Of a stretch of DNA of 64,000 nucleotides, positions 41,401-54,675 are shown piece by piece; the stretch's first letter is position 1; each line of letters opens with the position of its first letter. The translations under genes and the position numbers were made by a program. Below the pieces are notes generated by a model, which had not been told where the DNA came from, did no database searches, and was given only the letters and a program-made list of their open reading frames with translations. This DNA is from Maniola hyperantus (Eukaryota > Arthropoda > Insecta > Lepidoptera > Nymphalidae), in contig NC_048561.1 in assembly GCF_902806685.2 (NCBI RefSeq), positions 6,723,439 to 6,787,438 of the forward strand, read 5' to 3'.

Positions 41401-44400
41401 TTCCGCAGGAGTGAGGGAGAGAGCGAAGCGGCGAGTGCCATGAAACACGCAACCACCAGGAAAAGGAGCAATCAGATCGCGAGGGAACTTAGCGATATGG
41501 TTACTTATGTGCAGGTTGGTATTTATTAAAGTATTTTTTTTTTTATTCAGATACAAGTTAGCCCTTGACTGCAATCTCACCTGGTGGTAAGTGACGATGC
41601 AGTCTAAGATGGAAGCGGGCTAACCTGGAAGGGGTATGGCAGTTTTTAATAAACCCATACCCCTTTGGTTTCTACACGGCATCGTACTGGAACGCTAAAA
41701 CGATAACTGTGTACTAGCAAGAAAAATAGAAATCTTATGGAATACAGTTATAAATAAATAAATAAATAAATAAATAATCTTTATTTCCTCAGACATCAAA
41801 GGCCCACAATATTATGTTAGTAACCATCTTAACCTATGTTAGTAACTATATTATAATATAATGTATGTTAGTAAGGGACTTATTCTATGTTAGTTAATAT
41901 AATTAATATACTTATTAACTAATGCAGACATCCAGTGCGCTTTGAGAGCGCTGTTCTGTCTGTCTGCTATCACCTTCAGGATAATGTTGGGATTGCGAAG
42001 AAGCCGTCTACACAGTTATCCGCAAACATACCGGACGCGCTACAGTACCGAGGCAGTCCCAACCATATTCTGAAGATGTTATTATACTGGACTCGGAGAG
42101 TTATAAATACAGATTATGTACAAGAAAATCGGCCCCAATTGTTTTTTTTTTTACTAATTTTTAAAGTGGCAAACACCCCTTTACCTAGAATAAAATAAAA
42201 ATAAAAATAAATTCGAAAACGATACATTTTTGCATAAGCACTTTAGGGGTCGTTTGATAGCTAATGTCCTGTCTATAACCATTTAACGGAATCGTGTCCT
42301 ATTTTCCAGTAACCCTGTATATTTAGATCACAGATGAGTGAATTTAGATAAATAGATTTATTCAACTTATTATTATTATTATTTATTTATTATTTAATTA
42401 GAACGGCCATAAAGCCAATTACACTAATTAAACTACGAGTACAAACTAACATAAACATACTTACAAAAATTGTTAAAATTATAAATTTTAAAAAGCAAAA
42501 TTATAAATTTTCACAAAAGTGCAAGATCTGACCCGTGAGGTCAGCCCATTTGTCAGCAAATATGTCACAGCGAGGGGACTCCTTCAGCAGTGCGTTGAGC
42601 GCAGCCAAAGTGCGCGGTATGGGTGATCTGGAGCGCGCTAACGTGCGACTAAACGGACTTACGAAAAATTTGGAGCGGTAACTTATGAAGCCACATAGCC
42701 TGTAAATTTAATTGCTGATTCCGCTCATAATTTTATTCCAGGCGATAAAGTTCCGTGGCCTGAACCCCATCTCGCCGAGAAGTTCCATCAAGCACACAAG
42801 CAACGCCGTCAAAGACAACACCAGCGCCGCCGCGTGCAGCAGCTTTGAATCTTCCGAGAGCAGTGATAGCACTGGAGATAGAACGGTAAGATTTGCGGGA
42901 GACGAACGCACACATATATTTTATTTTTTATTTTATTTTATTTTATTTAACAGGAAAACTTACAGCTAATATGAAAAAATGAATAGGTAAAAACAGAAGA
43001 AGATTAAAGCTAATGACAAGTTTTCACAGATAGAATAGAATATACTTTACATTACTTATAAAATAATAGAAAGCCTGGAGCACCGCAGAGACGTTAGCTC
43101 TCTATGCGTGTTCTATCGCCCGTATAATGGGGAGTGCTCTGAAGAGCTTTTTGACCTAATTCCACCCTCATTTTCTACAACCGCACCGCGCGCCACCGTA
43201 AGGAATTTCACCCTCACCATCTGGGTGTCTGGTGCACTTCGACCGTCCGCTGCGCCAGATCCTTCTTTCCACGCACGTGCAAACTGTGGAACCAACTCCC
43301 ATCGGCGGTGTTCCCACTAGATTATAACATGGGGTTATTCAAGGGGCGGACCAACAAATTCCTAAAAGGCCGGCAACGCATCGGCGGTTCCTCTGGTGCT
43401 GCAAATGTTCATGGGCGGCGGTAATCACTTAACATCAGGTGACTCGCCTGCTCGTTTGCTCGCTATCTCTATTTAAAAAAAAACTCTAGAAGGTCTAAAG
43501 CGTCATTGCCCAGCTTATCGCTTATACGTTTCTCCAAGATCTTTTTTTAAATTCAGGTACAAGTTAGCCCTTGACTGCAATCTCACCTGGTGGTAAGTGA
43601 TGATGCAGTCTAAGATGGAAGCGGGCTAACTTGGAAGGGGTACGGCAGGTGTTTTTTTTGGATTTCTGCGATTTGTTTATGTTTAGCAAACTAAGGAAAA
43701 ACAGACTTATGAGTAGGTATATATCTTTCTCACATTTTAGCTTAGTTCTGACCTCATAGGAAGTTTTACTTTAAAAAAACCGGCCATATGCGACTCAGGC
43801 TCGCACAACGAGGGTTCCGTGCAACAGTCGTATTTTTTCGACATTTTGCACGATAATTCAAAAACTATGATGCATAAAAATAAATAAAAATCTGTTTTAG
43901 AATGCACAAGTGAAGACCTTTCATATGATACCCCACTTGATATAGTTATCTTACTTCGAAAATTGAAAATACTAATTATAAGTTTACGACCACAATTTAA
44001 TTTTTTTTGTGTAATGTAACCACAAATTCACGGTTTTCAGATTTTTCCCCTAATGCCAGCTATAAGACCTACCTACCTACCAAATTTCATGATTCTAGGT
44101 CAACGGGAAGTACCCTGTAGGTTTCTTGACAGACAGACGGACAGACAGACAGACAGACAACAAAGTGATCAGAGCCTCAATAGCTCAACGGGTAAAGGAG
44201 TGGACTGAAAACCGAAAGGTCGACGGTTCAAACCCCGCCCGTTGCACTATTGTCGTACCTACTCCTAGCACAAGCTTGACGCTTAGTTGGAGAGGAAAGG
44301 GGAATATTAGTCATTTAACATGGCTAATATTCTTTTAAAAAAAAAAAAAAATAAGGGTTCCGTTTTTCCTTTTGAGGTACGGAACCCTAAAAGTTGATAT

Positions 44401-47400
44401 TTCCATCTACCCTCTTTGTAGCAACTAGCGCTAGGTGGTCAACACTCTCGAGCCCGGTGCCTCAACACTCCCGCAGCGCAACACCCCTGCTATAGGTGCT
44501 CGTCAGTCAACGAGGCGATCGCCAAGAAGATCTGCAGGAAACACCCCCTTGCTCTCATTGCGCATACCGAAACACAGCTCGTCAGGACTTATCCCGCCGG
44601 GTAAGTGACAGAGATTCGTAAATTTCTATCTACCCTCTTTGTAGTGTACGGGATCATCTTCCTCTAAGCGGGTGTTGTACTGTAGGGCGATTGTCTAAAA
44701 CCTGCATCAATCATTATTACAATCTCAATTGTTCTGATTGGCTGAATTTGTGCGATTCTTGTTGCAACAATGCATTGTGGCCAATAGTGAGCGAGCATTA
44801 ACCAATCACAGATGATTGCGATCGTGACATTGTAGCTATCAAACAACCGCGGTAGGGCCACTGGTCTAATAAATGTATTTTTTTTATTCTGATACATGTT
44901 AGTCCTTGACTGCAATCTCACCTGGCGGTAAGCGATGATGCATACTAAGATGTAAGCGGGCTAACCTGGAAGCAGTATCTTGCATGGAACTTGTTAAAGT
45001 CTTCCGTTGACACTTCGTTGGCGCGATTCAGGCCTCGTAGTGAGTGATGGAAGATACCTGTGGCGCCATCTAGTTTGTTGCTTTCTTCACAATTGCGAAG
45101 CGCGTGATTGCTAATTATAATCCTTTCGTATGTTATTTATAAGAATATAATTATAGTTTTAAGCTGTAGCGGGCTGTAGTGTAGGTTACAGACTAAAGAC
45201 ACACAGACACACGCAAATGCACACATCAGGATGTGCAACTGTTATAAATTGTTAAAGAAACCCATAATACGCGGCAGAAAATAATGTACATCGACCTTTA
45301 GAAGGAGATAGTGGATTTGTAGAGCATTGTCTCTATCGTTGAGACCGACAAAACTTCACATAGGTATGAGTGTCAGAGACAACGCTCTACAAAGCTGAAT
45401 TAATGTCATTCTAATGGCCGATGTACAGTACACGGCAGAAAGTAATGTAGGTACATCTGCCTTTAGAATGACATTTCGGCTTTGTAGAGCGTCGTCTCTG
45501 TTACTATATGACGTTTTGTCGGTCTCAACGACAAGGACAACGTTCTACAAATCTGCTATCTCCTCCTAAAGGTCGATTACCTGTCGCGTACTGTACCTAC
45601 GTGTTGAATTAGGAGGTCGCGATCACCTTTTCGACGTCAAACCAATATATTGTTTGTTACAGCCTAAGAATAGACTCATCGAACTTCGACCCCGTGACCT
45701 TCTGGTCGTGCGGAGTCCAACTAGTGGCACTGAACTATCAAACTGAAGATGCAGCGATGGCAGTCAACGCGGCGATGTGCGAGAGCAACGGCTGCTTAGG
45801 CTACGCGCGCAAACCACGCGTCATGTGGGACCCTGCCCATATCGCTTACAGGAGGTGACTATAAAATTATAATGAGTGACCGAATGAGCAAGTGAATGAT
45901 TCAATGAATGAATGGGTAAATACATGACTGCGTAATACTCGAGATTTTCAAAATTGTTACACGATAAAACTGCTATTTGACGCTTTGGTTCGTGCCAAGC
46001 TAGAAACCAGCGCTTGTATTTGGAATCCATATGAAAGCACTTACACCTTGCTACTTGAAAAGGTTCAAAAAGCCTTTCTAAGGTATTTATATAAAAAATT
46101 GCACGGGTATTACCCATTTATGTATCCCACAAAATTTCTCCAAGGGCACTTGGGTTTCCACTCGCTCAAAACCCGAAGAGACTGCGACCAAATTGGTACA
46201 ATTTGCAAGATTCTTAGGGGTGTGATTGACTGCTCTGAACTACACAACAAGCTCTGCTGCGTTTATGCACTCTCTAATTACAGCTATCTCCGCCACCGCT
46301 CCAAATTTTTCGTAAGTCCGTTTAGTCGCACGGTAGCGCGCTCCAGTCAGTGGTCACCCATACCGCGCACTTTGGCTGCGCTCAACGCGCTGCTGAAGGA
46401 GTCCCCTCGCTGTGACATATTTGCTGACAAATGGGCTGACCTCATGGGTCAGATTTTGCTCTTTTGTGAAAATTTATAATTTTGCTTTTTAAAATTTATA
46501 ATTTTAACAATTTTTGTATGTATGTTTATGTTAGTTTGTACTCGTAGTTTAATTAGTGTAATTGGCTTTATGGCCGTTCTTATTAAATAATAAATAAATA
46601 AACAATAATAATAAATAATGACTGGTAAAATGAATGAATGGATGAAAGAATGAGTGAATAAATAAATGAATGACGAACGATTAGCTGAATTGATGAATGT
46701 GACTGAAAAATGTTTTTTTTGCGAGAGCAAAGGCTGTCTAGGCAAGTTTCGCAGATCGCTTAGGTACAGGAGGTGAATAATTGAATGAATTACTGAATGA
46801 ATGACTGATAGAATCAAAGGTTAACTGATATAATATTGTATGCAAAGGCAACGACTGTAGAGGCCACTGACTGAGGATGCAGGATGGCTCGCAAGTATTT
46901 TTAACCGACTTCCAAAAAGGAGATGGTTCTCAGTTCGGCCCATTTTTTTTTATGTATGTACATCGTTAAGGCTGCCTTTGCATGCTACAGCTATTAGATT
47001 AGTATCCTTGTATAGAATAGAATAGAATAGATTTTTATTCAAATAAACTTTAACAAGTGCTTTTGAATCGTCAACTAGTTTAATTTACCACTGGTTTGGA
47101 ATGCCGTTCCGAATATACCATCAGCTTGAAACTTCAGTCTAGGGCTGACGTCACTAAAATGGCGGCCACGCGCATTAGCAATTTGCGGGACTTATACTTA
47201 CTTTGGGTTTTTTTTTTTTTTTAATTCAGATACAAGTTAGCCCTTGACTGCAATCTCACCTGGTGGTAAGTGATGATGCAGTCTAAGATGATAGCGGGCT
47301 AACCTGGAAGGGATATGGCAGTTTTTTTTTTATTAAACCCGTACGTACCCCTTTGGTTTCTACACGGCATCGTACCGGAACGCCAAATCGCTTGGCGGCA

Positions 47401-48876
47401 CGGCTTTGCCGGTAGGGTGGTAACTAGCCACAGCCAAAGCCTCCTACCAGACCAGGTTTCTTCCTTTTTTAAGGTTCAACCCAATGGACAAGGAATTCGA
47501 CGGCATACACGCTGCCCATTTGACATTAGCTGTCATTTCCGGTCAGTACGTCGCAGAGAATGTCTACTCGTTCTACAATGCGTACGTGGAGGTGGAAATA
47601 TTGGGAGTACCCGCAGACTGCAAGAAAATCAAGACTAGAGTCGCTAGGCGAAACGCTTTGAACCCTATATGGAACGAAACTTTTACTTTTAAGGTTAGTC
47701 TTAGTCATCATCATCATCATGATCAACCCATCGCCGGCTCACTACAGTGCACAGGTCTCCTCTCAGAGTGAGAAGGGTTTTGGCCGTTGTCTACCACGCT
47801 GGCCATGTGCGGATCGGTAGACTTCACACACCTTGAGAACATTATGGAAAACTCTCAGGCATACAGGTTTCCTCACGATGTTTTCCTTCATCGTTAAAGC
47901 AAGTGATATTTAATTTCTTAAAACCTACATAGCTCCGAAAAGTTAGTGGCCGGGATAGAACTTTTGACCTCCCGAATAAGAGGCGTACATCTTAACGAAT
48001 AGCCTATCACGGCTCTAATATATCTAACTAGTTTATGCTCGCGACTTTGCCCGCGTGGACTATATACATTTCAAGCCCCTATTTCAGTCCCTTAGGGGTT
48101 GAATTTTCAAAAATCCTTTCTTAGCGGATGCCTACGTCATAATAGCTATCTGCATGCCAAATTTCAGCCCGATCCGTCCAGTAGTTTGAACTGTGCGTTG
48201 ATAGATCAGTCAGTCAGTCAGTCAACTTTTCCTTTTATATATTTTGACTAGCTTATGCTCGCGACTTCGTCCGCGCGGACTACAAAATTTCAAACCCCAT
48301 TTCACCCCCTTAGGGGTTGAATTTTCCAAAATCCTTTCTTAGCGGACGCCTACGTCATAATAGCTATCTGCATGCCAAATTTCAGCCCGATCCGTCCAGT
48401 AGTTTGAGCTGTGCGTTGATAGATCAGTCAGTCAGTCAGTCAACTTTTCCTTTTATATATTTTGACTAGCTTATGCTCGCGACTTCGTCCGCGCGGACTA
48501 CAAAATTTCAAACCCCATTTCACCCCCTTAGGGGTTGAATTTTCCAAAATCCTTTCTTAGCGGACGCCTACGTCATAATAGCTATCTGCATGCCAAATTT
48601 CAGCCCGATCCGTCCAGTAGTTTGAGCTGTGCGTTGATAGATCAGTCAGTCAGCCAGTCAACTTTTCCTTTTATATATTTTGATGATGTTTAAATCAACC
48701 AGAAAAGTAGCTAAATCCCTGCAAATTTTTCAGGTAAATTTTCCCGAGCTGGCGCTCGTTCGTTTCGAAGTGTATGATGCGGATACGAACTATATGCTGT
48801 CACAGAGAGTCATACCGCTGCAGTGCTTGAGGCCTGGATACCGACACGTCAGACTGAGGTGAGGAAACATTTGATG

Positions 48877-48907
<31 letters not shown>

Positions 48908-51900
48908 TCAGAACTAGAACTTATCGCATTCTTGACTCCTATCCGCGTTATCGACCGAAAAAAAAAACACCAACATTACTCAAATAATGATGATGAATAA
49001 GAAAAGGTGAAAAAAACCGGCCAAGTGCGAGTCGGACTCGCGCAACGTGGGTTCCGTACTATAGCCGTATTTTTCCGACATTTTGCACGATAACTCAAAA
49101 ACTATGATGCATAATAATAAATAAAAATCTGTTTTAGAATGCACAGGTGAAGACCTTTCATATGATACCCCACTTGATATAGTCACTCACTTCGAAAGTT
49201 GAAAATACTAATTATCAGTTCATGACCACAATTTATTTTTTTTTGTGCGATCCAACCCTAAATTCACGGTTTTCAGATTTTTCCCCAAATTTCAGCTATA
49301 AGATCTACCTACCTGCCAAATTTCATAATTCTAGGTCAACGGGAAGTACCCTGTAGGTTTCTTGACTGACTGACAGACAGACAGATAAACAGGCAGACAA
49401 CAAAGTGATCGTATAAGGGTTCCGTTTTTCCTTTTGAGGTACAGAATCCTAAAAATCTCGAAAAATTTCAGATCACCAACCAACCAGCCACTAAACATGG
49501 CATCTCTTCTAATATTCTCCCGCTGTACTGAAGAGTTAGCTGGTGAGAGTTGCAGAGCAGATGCCGAGCCAGGGTCGCCCACGCAGCGGCGCAAGATCCA
49601 CTTCCTGGTGGTGCACGCCGTGGTGCTGAGCGAGCCTTACTCCATACTGAAGGTCACGAGGGACACCACCACCAATGAGGTGAGCATTCACTCACTCACT
49701 CCTTCACTCACTCACTCACTCGTACAACCTCTCACTCACTCGTACAACCACTCACTCACTCGTTAAATCGAGAAGTTATCCGGTGAGAGATGCAGAGTTT
49801 ACTCCATACTGAAGGTCACGTGGGACACCACCACCAATGAGGTGAGCATTCACTCACTCACTCCTTCACTCACTCACTCACTTACTCGTACAACCACTCA
49901 CTCACTCGTTAAATCGAGAAGTTATCCGGTGAGAGATGCAGAGTTTACTCCATACTGAAGGTCACGTGGGACACCACCACCAATGAGGTGAGCATTCACT
50001 CACTCACTCCTTCACTCACTCACTCACTCACTCGTACAACCACTCACTCACTCGTTAAATCGAGAAGTTATCCGGTGAGAGATGCAGAGTTTACTCCATA
50101 CTGAAGGTCACGTGGGACACCACCACCAATGAGGTGAGCATTCACTCACTCACTCCTTCACTCACTCACTCACTCACTCGTACAATCTCTCACTCACTCG
50201 TACAACCACTCACTCACTCGTTAAATCGAGAAGTTATCCGGTGAGAGATGCAGAGTTTACTCCATACTGAAGGTCACGTGGGACACTACCACCAATGAGG
50301 TGAGCATTCACTCACTCACTCCTTCACTCACTCACTCACTCGTACAACCACTCACTCACTCACTCGTACAACCACTCACTCACTCGTTAAATCGAGAAGT
50401 TATCCGGTGAGAGATGCAGAGTTTACTCCATACTGAAGGTCACGTGGGACACCACCACCAATGAGGTGAGCATTCACTCACTCACTCCTTCACTCACTCA
50501 CTCACTCGTACAACCTCTCACTCACTCGTACAACCACTCACTCACTCGTTAAATCGAGAAGTTATCCGGTGAGAGATGCAGAGTTTACTCCATACTGAAG
50601 GTCACGTGGGACACTACCACCAATGAGGTGAGCATTCACTCACTCACTCCTTCACTCACTCACTCACTCGTACAACCTCTCACTCACTCACTCGTACATC
50701 CACTCACTCACTCGTACAATCTCTCACTCACTCACTCACTCGTACAACCACTCACTCACTCGTTAAATCGAGAAGTTATCCGGTGAGAGATGCAGAGTTT
50801 ACTCCATACTGAAGGTCACGTGGGACACTACCACCAATGAGGTGAGCATTCACTCACTCACTCCTTCACTCACTCACTCACTCGTACAACCACTCACTCA
50901 CTCACTCGTACAACCACTCACTCACTCGTTAAATCGAGAAGTTATCCGGTGAGAGATGCAGAGTTTACTCCATACTGAAGGTCACGTGGGACACCACCAC
51001 CAATGAGGTGAGCATTCACTCACTCACTCCTTCACTCACTCACTCACTCGTACAACCACTCACTCACTCACTCGTACAACCACTCACTCACTCGTTAAAT
51101 CGAGAAGTTATCCGGTGAGAGATGCAGAGTTTACTCCATACTGAAGGTCACGTGGGACACTACCACCAATGAGGTGAGCATTCACTCACTCACTCCTTCA
51201 CTCACTCACTCACTCGTACAACCACTCACTCACTCACTCGTACAACCACTCACTCACTCGTTAAATCGAGAAGTTATCCGGTGAGAGATGCAGAGTTTAC
51301 TCCATACTGAAGGTCACGTGGGACACCACCACCAATGAGGTGAGCATTCACTCACTCACTCCTTCACTCACTCACTCACTCGTACAACCTCTCACTCACT
51401 CGTACAACCACTCACTCACTCGTTAAATCGAGAAGTTATCCGGTGAGAGATGCAGAGTTTACTCCATACTGAAGGTCACGTGGGACACTACCACCAATGA
51501 GGTGAGCATTCACTCACTCACTCCTTCACTCACTCACTCACTCGTACAACCTCTCACTCACTCACTCGTACATCCACTCACTCACTCGTACAATCTCTCA
51601 CTCACTCACTCACTCGTACAACCACTCACTCACTCGTTAAATCGAGAAGTTATCCGGTGAGAGATGCAGAGTTTACTCCATACTGAAGGTCACGTGGGAC
51701 ACTACCACCAATGAGGTGAGCATTCACTCACTCACTCCTTCACTCACTCACTCACTCGTACAACCACTCACTCACTCACTCGTACAACCACTCACTCACT
51801 CGTTAAATCGAGAAGTTATCCGGTGAGAGATGCAGAGTTTACTCCATACTGAAGGTCACGTGGGACACCACCACCAATGAGGTGAGCATTCACTCACTCA

Positions 51901-54640
51901 CTCCTTCACTCACTCACTCACTCGTACAACCTCTCACTCACTCGTACAACCACTCACTCACTCGTTAAATCGAGAAGTTATCCGGTGAGAGATGCAGAGT
52001 TTACTCCATACTGAAGGTCACGTGGGACACTACCACCAATGAGGTGAGCATTCACTCACTCACTCCTTCACTCACTCACTCACTCGTACAACCTCTCACT
52101 CACTCGTACAACCACTCACTCACTCGTTAAATCGAGAAGTTATCCGGTGAGAGATGCAGAGTTTACTCCATACTGAAGGTCACGTGGGACACTACCACCA
52201 ATGAGGTGAGCATTCACTCACTCACTCCTTCACTCACTCACTCACTCGTAAAACCTCTCACTCACTCACTCGTACATCCACTCACTCACTCGTACAATCT
52301 CTCACTCACTCACTCACTCGTACAATCTCTCACTCACTCGTACAACCACTCACTCACTCGTTAAATCGAGAAGTTATCCGGTGAGAGATGCAGAGTTTAC
52401 TCCATACTGAAGGTCACGAGGGACACCACCACCAATGAGCTCTCATTCCCTCACTCGTTCACTCATTCACTCACCCGTTCACTTATTCACTCACTCGTTC
52501 AATCGAGCGTTAACCTGCACCACCCTACACTACCCACCATTTCGTAACACCTCAAAGTGGAGAAAAATAAAATCTCAAAAAGTGATACCTATTTTGACAC
52601 TCAAAAGATAATTATCAAATTCAGCCCCAGCCCCCAAAGAGTCTTATGTATAAACTAGTTTATTCCTGCGACTTGGTCCGAGTGGACTACACAAATTCAA
52701 ACCCCTTTAGGGGTTGAATTTTCAAAATTCCTTTCCTATGTTTATGTCATAATAGCTATCTGCATGCCAAATTTCAGCCCGATCCGTCCAGTAGTTAAAG
52801 CTATGTGCGTTGACATATCAGTCAGTCAGTCAGCTTTTCATTTTATTTCTCGCTCCAGCAAAGCACGAGGCTGCAATTGCTTGTACAGTATGGTATAATA
52901 ATATTGTAAATTGATCTCTTGAAAAGAGCAACCGCCGAGTTTCTTGCTGGTTCTTCTCAGTAGGAAAGGCATTCCGAACCAGTGGTAGATGCGTCTGACG
53001 ATTCAAAAATACTTGTAAAAGCTTAATTGAATAAAAAATATTTTTATTTATTTAAGAAAATCTTGGGTTTTACTTAAAATCTAGGATTTAGCGTGATTCA
53101 AGGTTTTCAGATTACTATCAACATTATACTATACCTTTGTTTCAGGCAATAGCCCAATGCCTAACAAAAGCCGGAGTCTGCAAATCCTCGAGAGGGAACT
53201 ACGTCCTGGTGGAGGAGGTTCCCTCCCGAGCGCCAACACAGCGGGTGCTGGCTCCTCACGAGAGGGTGCTGAAGGCTGCCACCTCAAGACCTGGAGCCAG
53301 ATTGCTGCTGAAGAGGATAGGTGATGACCCCAGCAGTAGAGCCTGGTTGACGAGTATCAGGTAAGACCACTCCAAGTAATCACCGAATAAAGTCAAAGTC
53401 AAAGTCAAATGATTTATTCAAAATCCATACTTATCCATACTATCTATACTAATCTAAATATATAAAAGGAAAAGTTGACTGACTGACTGATCTATCAACG
53501 CACAGCTCAAACTACTGGATCGGGCTGAAATTTGGCATGCAGATAGCTATTATGACGTAGGTATCCGTTAAGCAAGGATTTTTTAAAATTCAACCCCTAA
53601 AGGGGTCAAATAGGGATTTGAAATTTGTGTAGTCCACGCGGACGAAGTCGTGAGCATAAGCTAGTCCATACTAATATTATAAATGCGAAAGTGTGTCCGT
53701 CTGTCTGTCTGCCTGTCTGCTAGCTTTTCACGGCCCATCCGATTAACCGATTCTGATGAAATTCGGTACAGAGATAGCTTGCATCTCGGGGATGGACATA
53801 GGCTACATATTTTGATCCCGGAAAATTAAAGAGTTCCCACGGGATTTTTAAAAACCTAAATCTACGTGCACGAAGTCTCTCACTCTTTTTGATAAGTAGT
53901 CAGATGTTTTTTTCTTATACAATAAAACTTAAAGCTAGCCTTATCTAATTACTATATAAATCATGACCGCGTGGAATGGTGCCAAGAATACTGGCTGCAT
54001 TTCCGCGCTGGACAGCCAGGCTGATCCGTTGCGCAAAAAATGAGCCAGCCCTTCTGTCACCAGATGAGGCTATTAATCGCGGTGAAATGTCTCGTAAAAA
54101 ATTTTTAGCACTAAGACTCCATGGCCCCAGGGTCTCCACGGCAAACGGCACAAAAATGTAACTCTCTATAAGAGAGGCATACTTGCGCCGCTTGCCGTTT
54201 TCAGCTGTTCCTGCTGCGGCTCCCGGTCTTGATGCTGTCTCCCTGATATGACACGGGGCCAATGTGTCAACGCAAGTTGCGTCCCACATTAGCGCCCGTC
54301 CTCGTTCCCAGGGAACCAGAGTCAATCCATCAGGTCTCTTGCCATCATCCCGACTAATCCCTGCCGGCTCAATGAGCGCAGGAATATTTATGGTGGCAAG
54401 AGCTCTTTTAATTGTATCGTCAGATGTTGGAGTTGAAAGATATTATGGTGGTGATAATCATTACGCAAACTTAAAACTAAAGCTACGATGGTAAATAATT
54501 TTAAATACATTATCAAAAATTGCGGACCGGAAGGAATCGAACCCGCGTCTCCTGGGATCGTGTCCGACGCTCTGGCCACTAAGCTATGCTCGCTTGCTGC
54601 CAGTGGCTGTCAGTGTTAGTACTGAGTGAACATACATATC

Positions 54641-54675
<35 letters not shown>

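Noticed and set aside
45985..46479. A 164-residue gene in a PLCE intron
   Set aside because: The protein is the C-terminal part of a Jockey/CR1-like retrotransposon, and a second 3' end of the same family lies at 42368-42683.
49680..52520. Regular repeats with variable spacers resembling a CRISPR array
   Set aside because: The units derive from an adjacent exon, the spacers are CACT simple sequence, and the host is an insect genome.
54535..54605. tRNA gene on the minus strand
   Set aside because: The B-box GGTTCGATTCC is good but the acceptor and anticodon stems pair poorly, and the sequence continues into a SINE-like tail.
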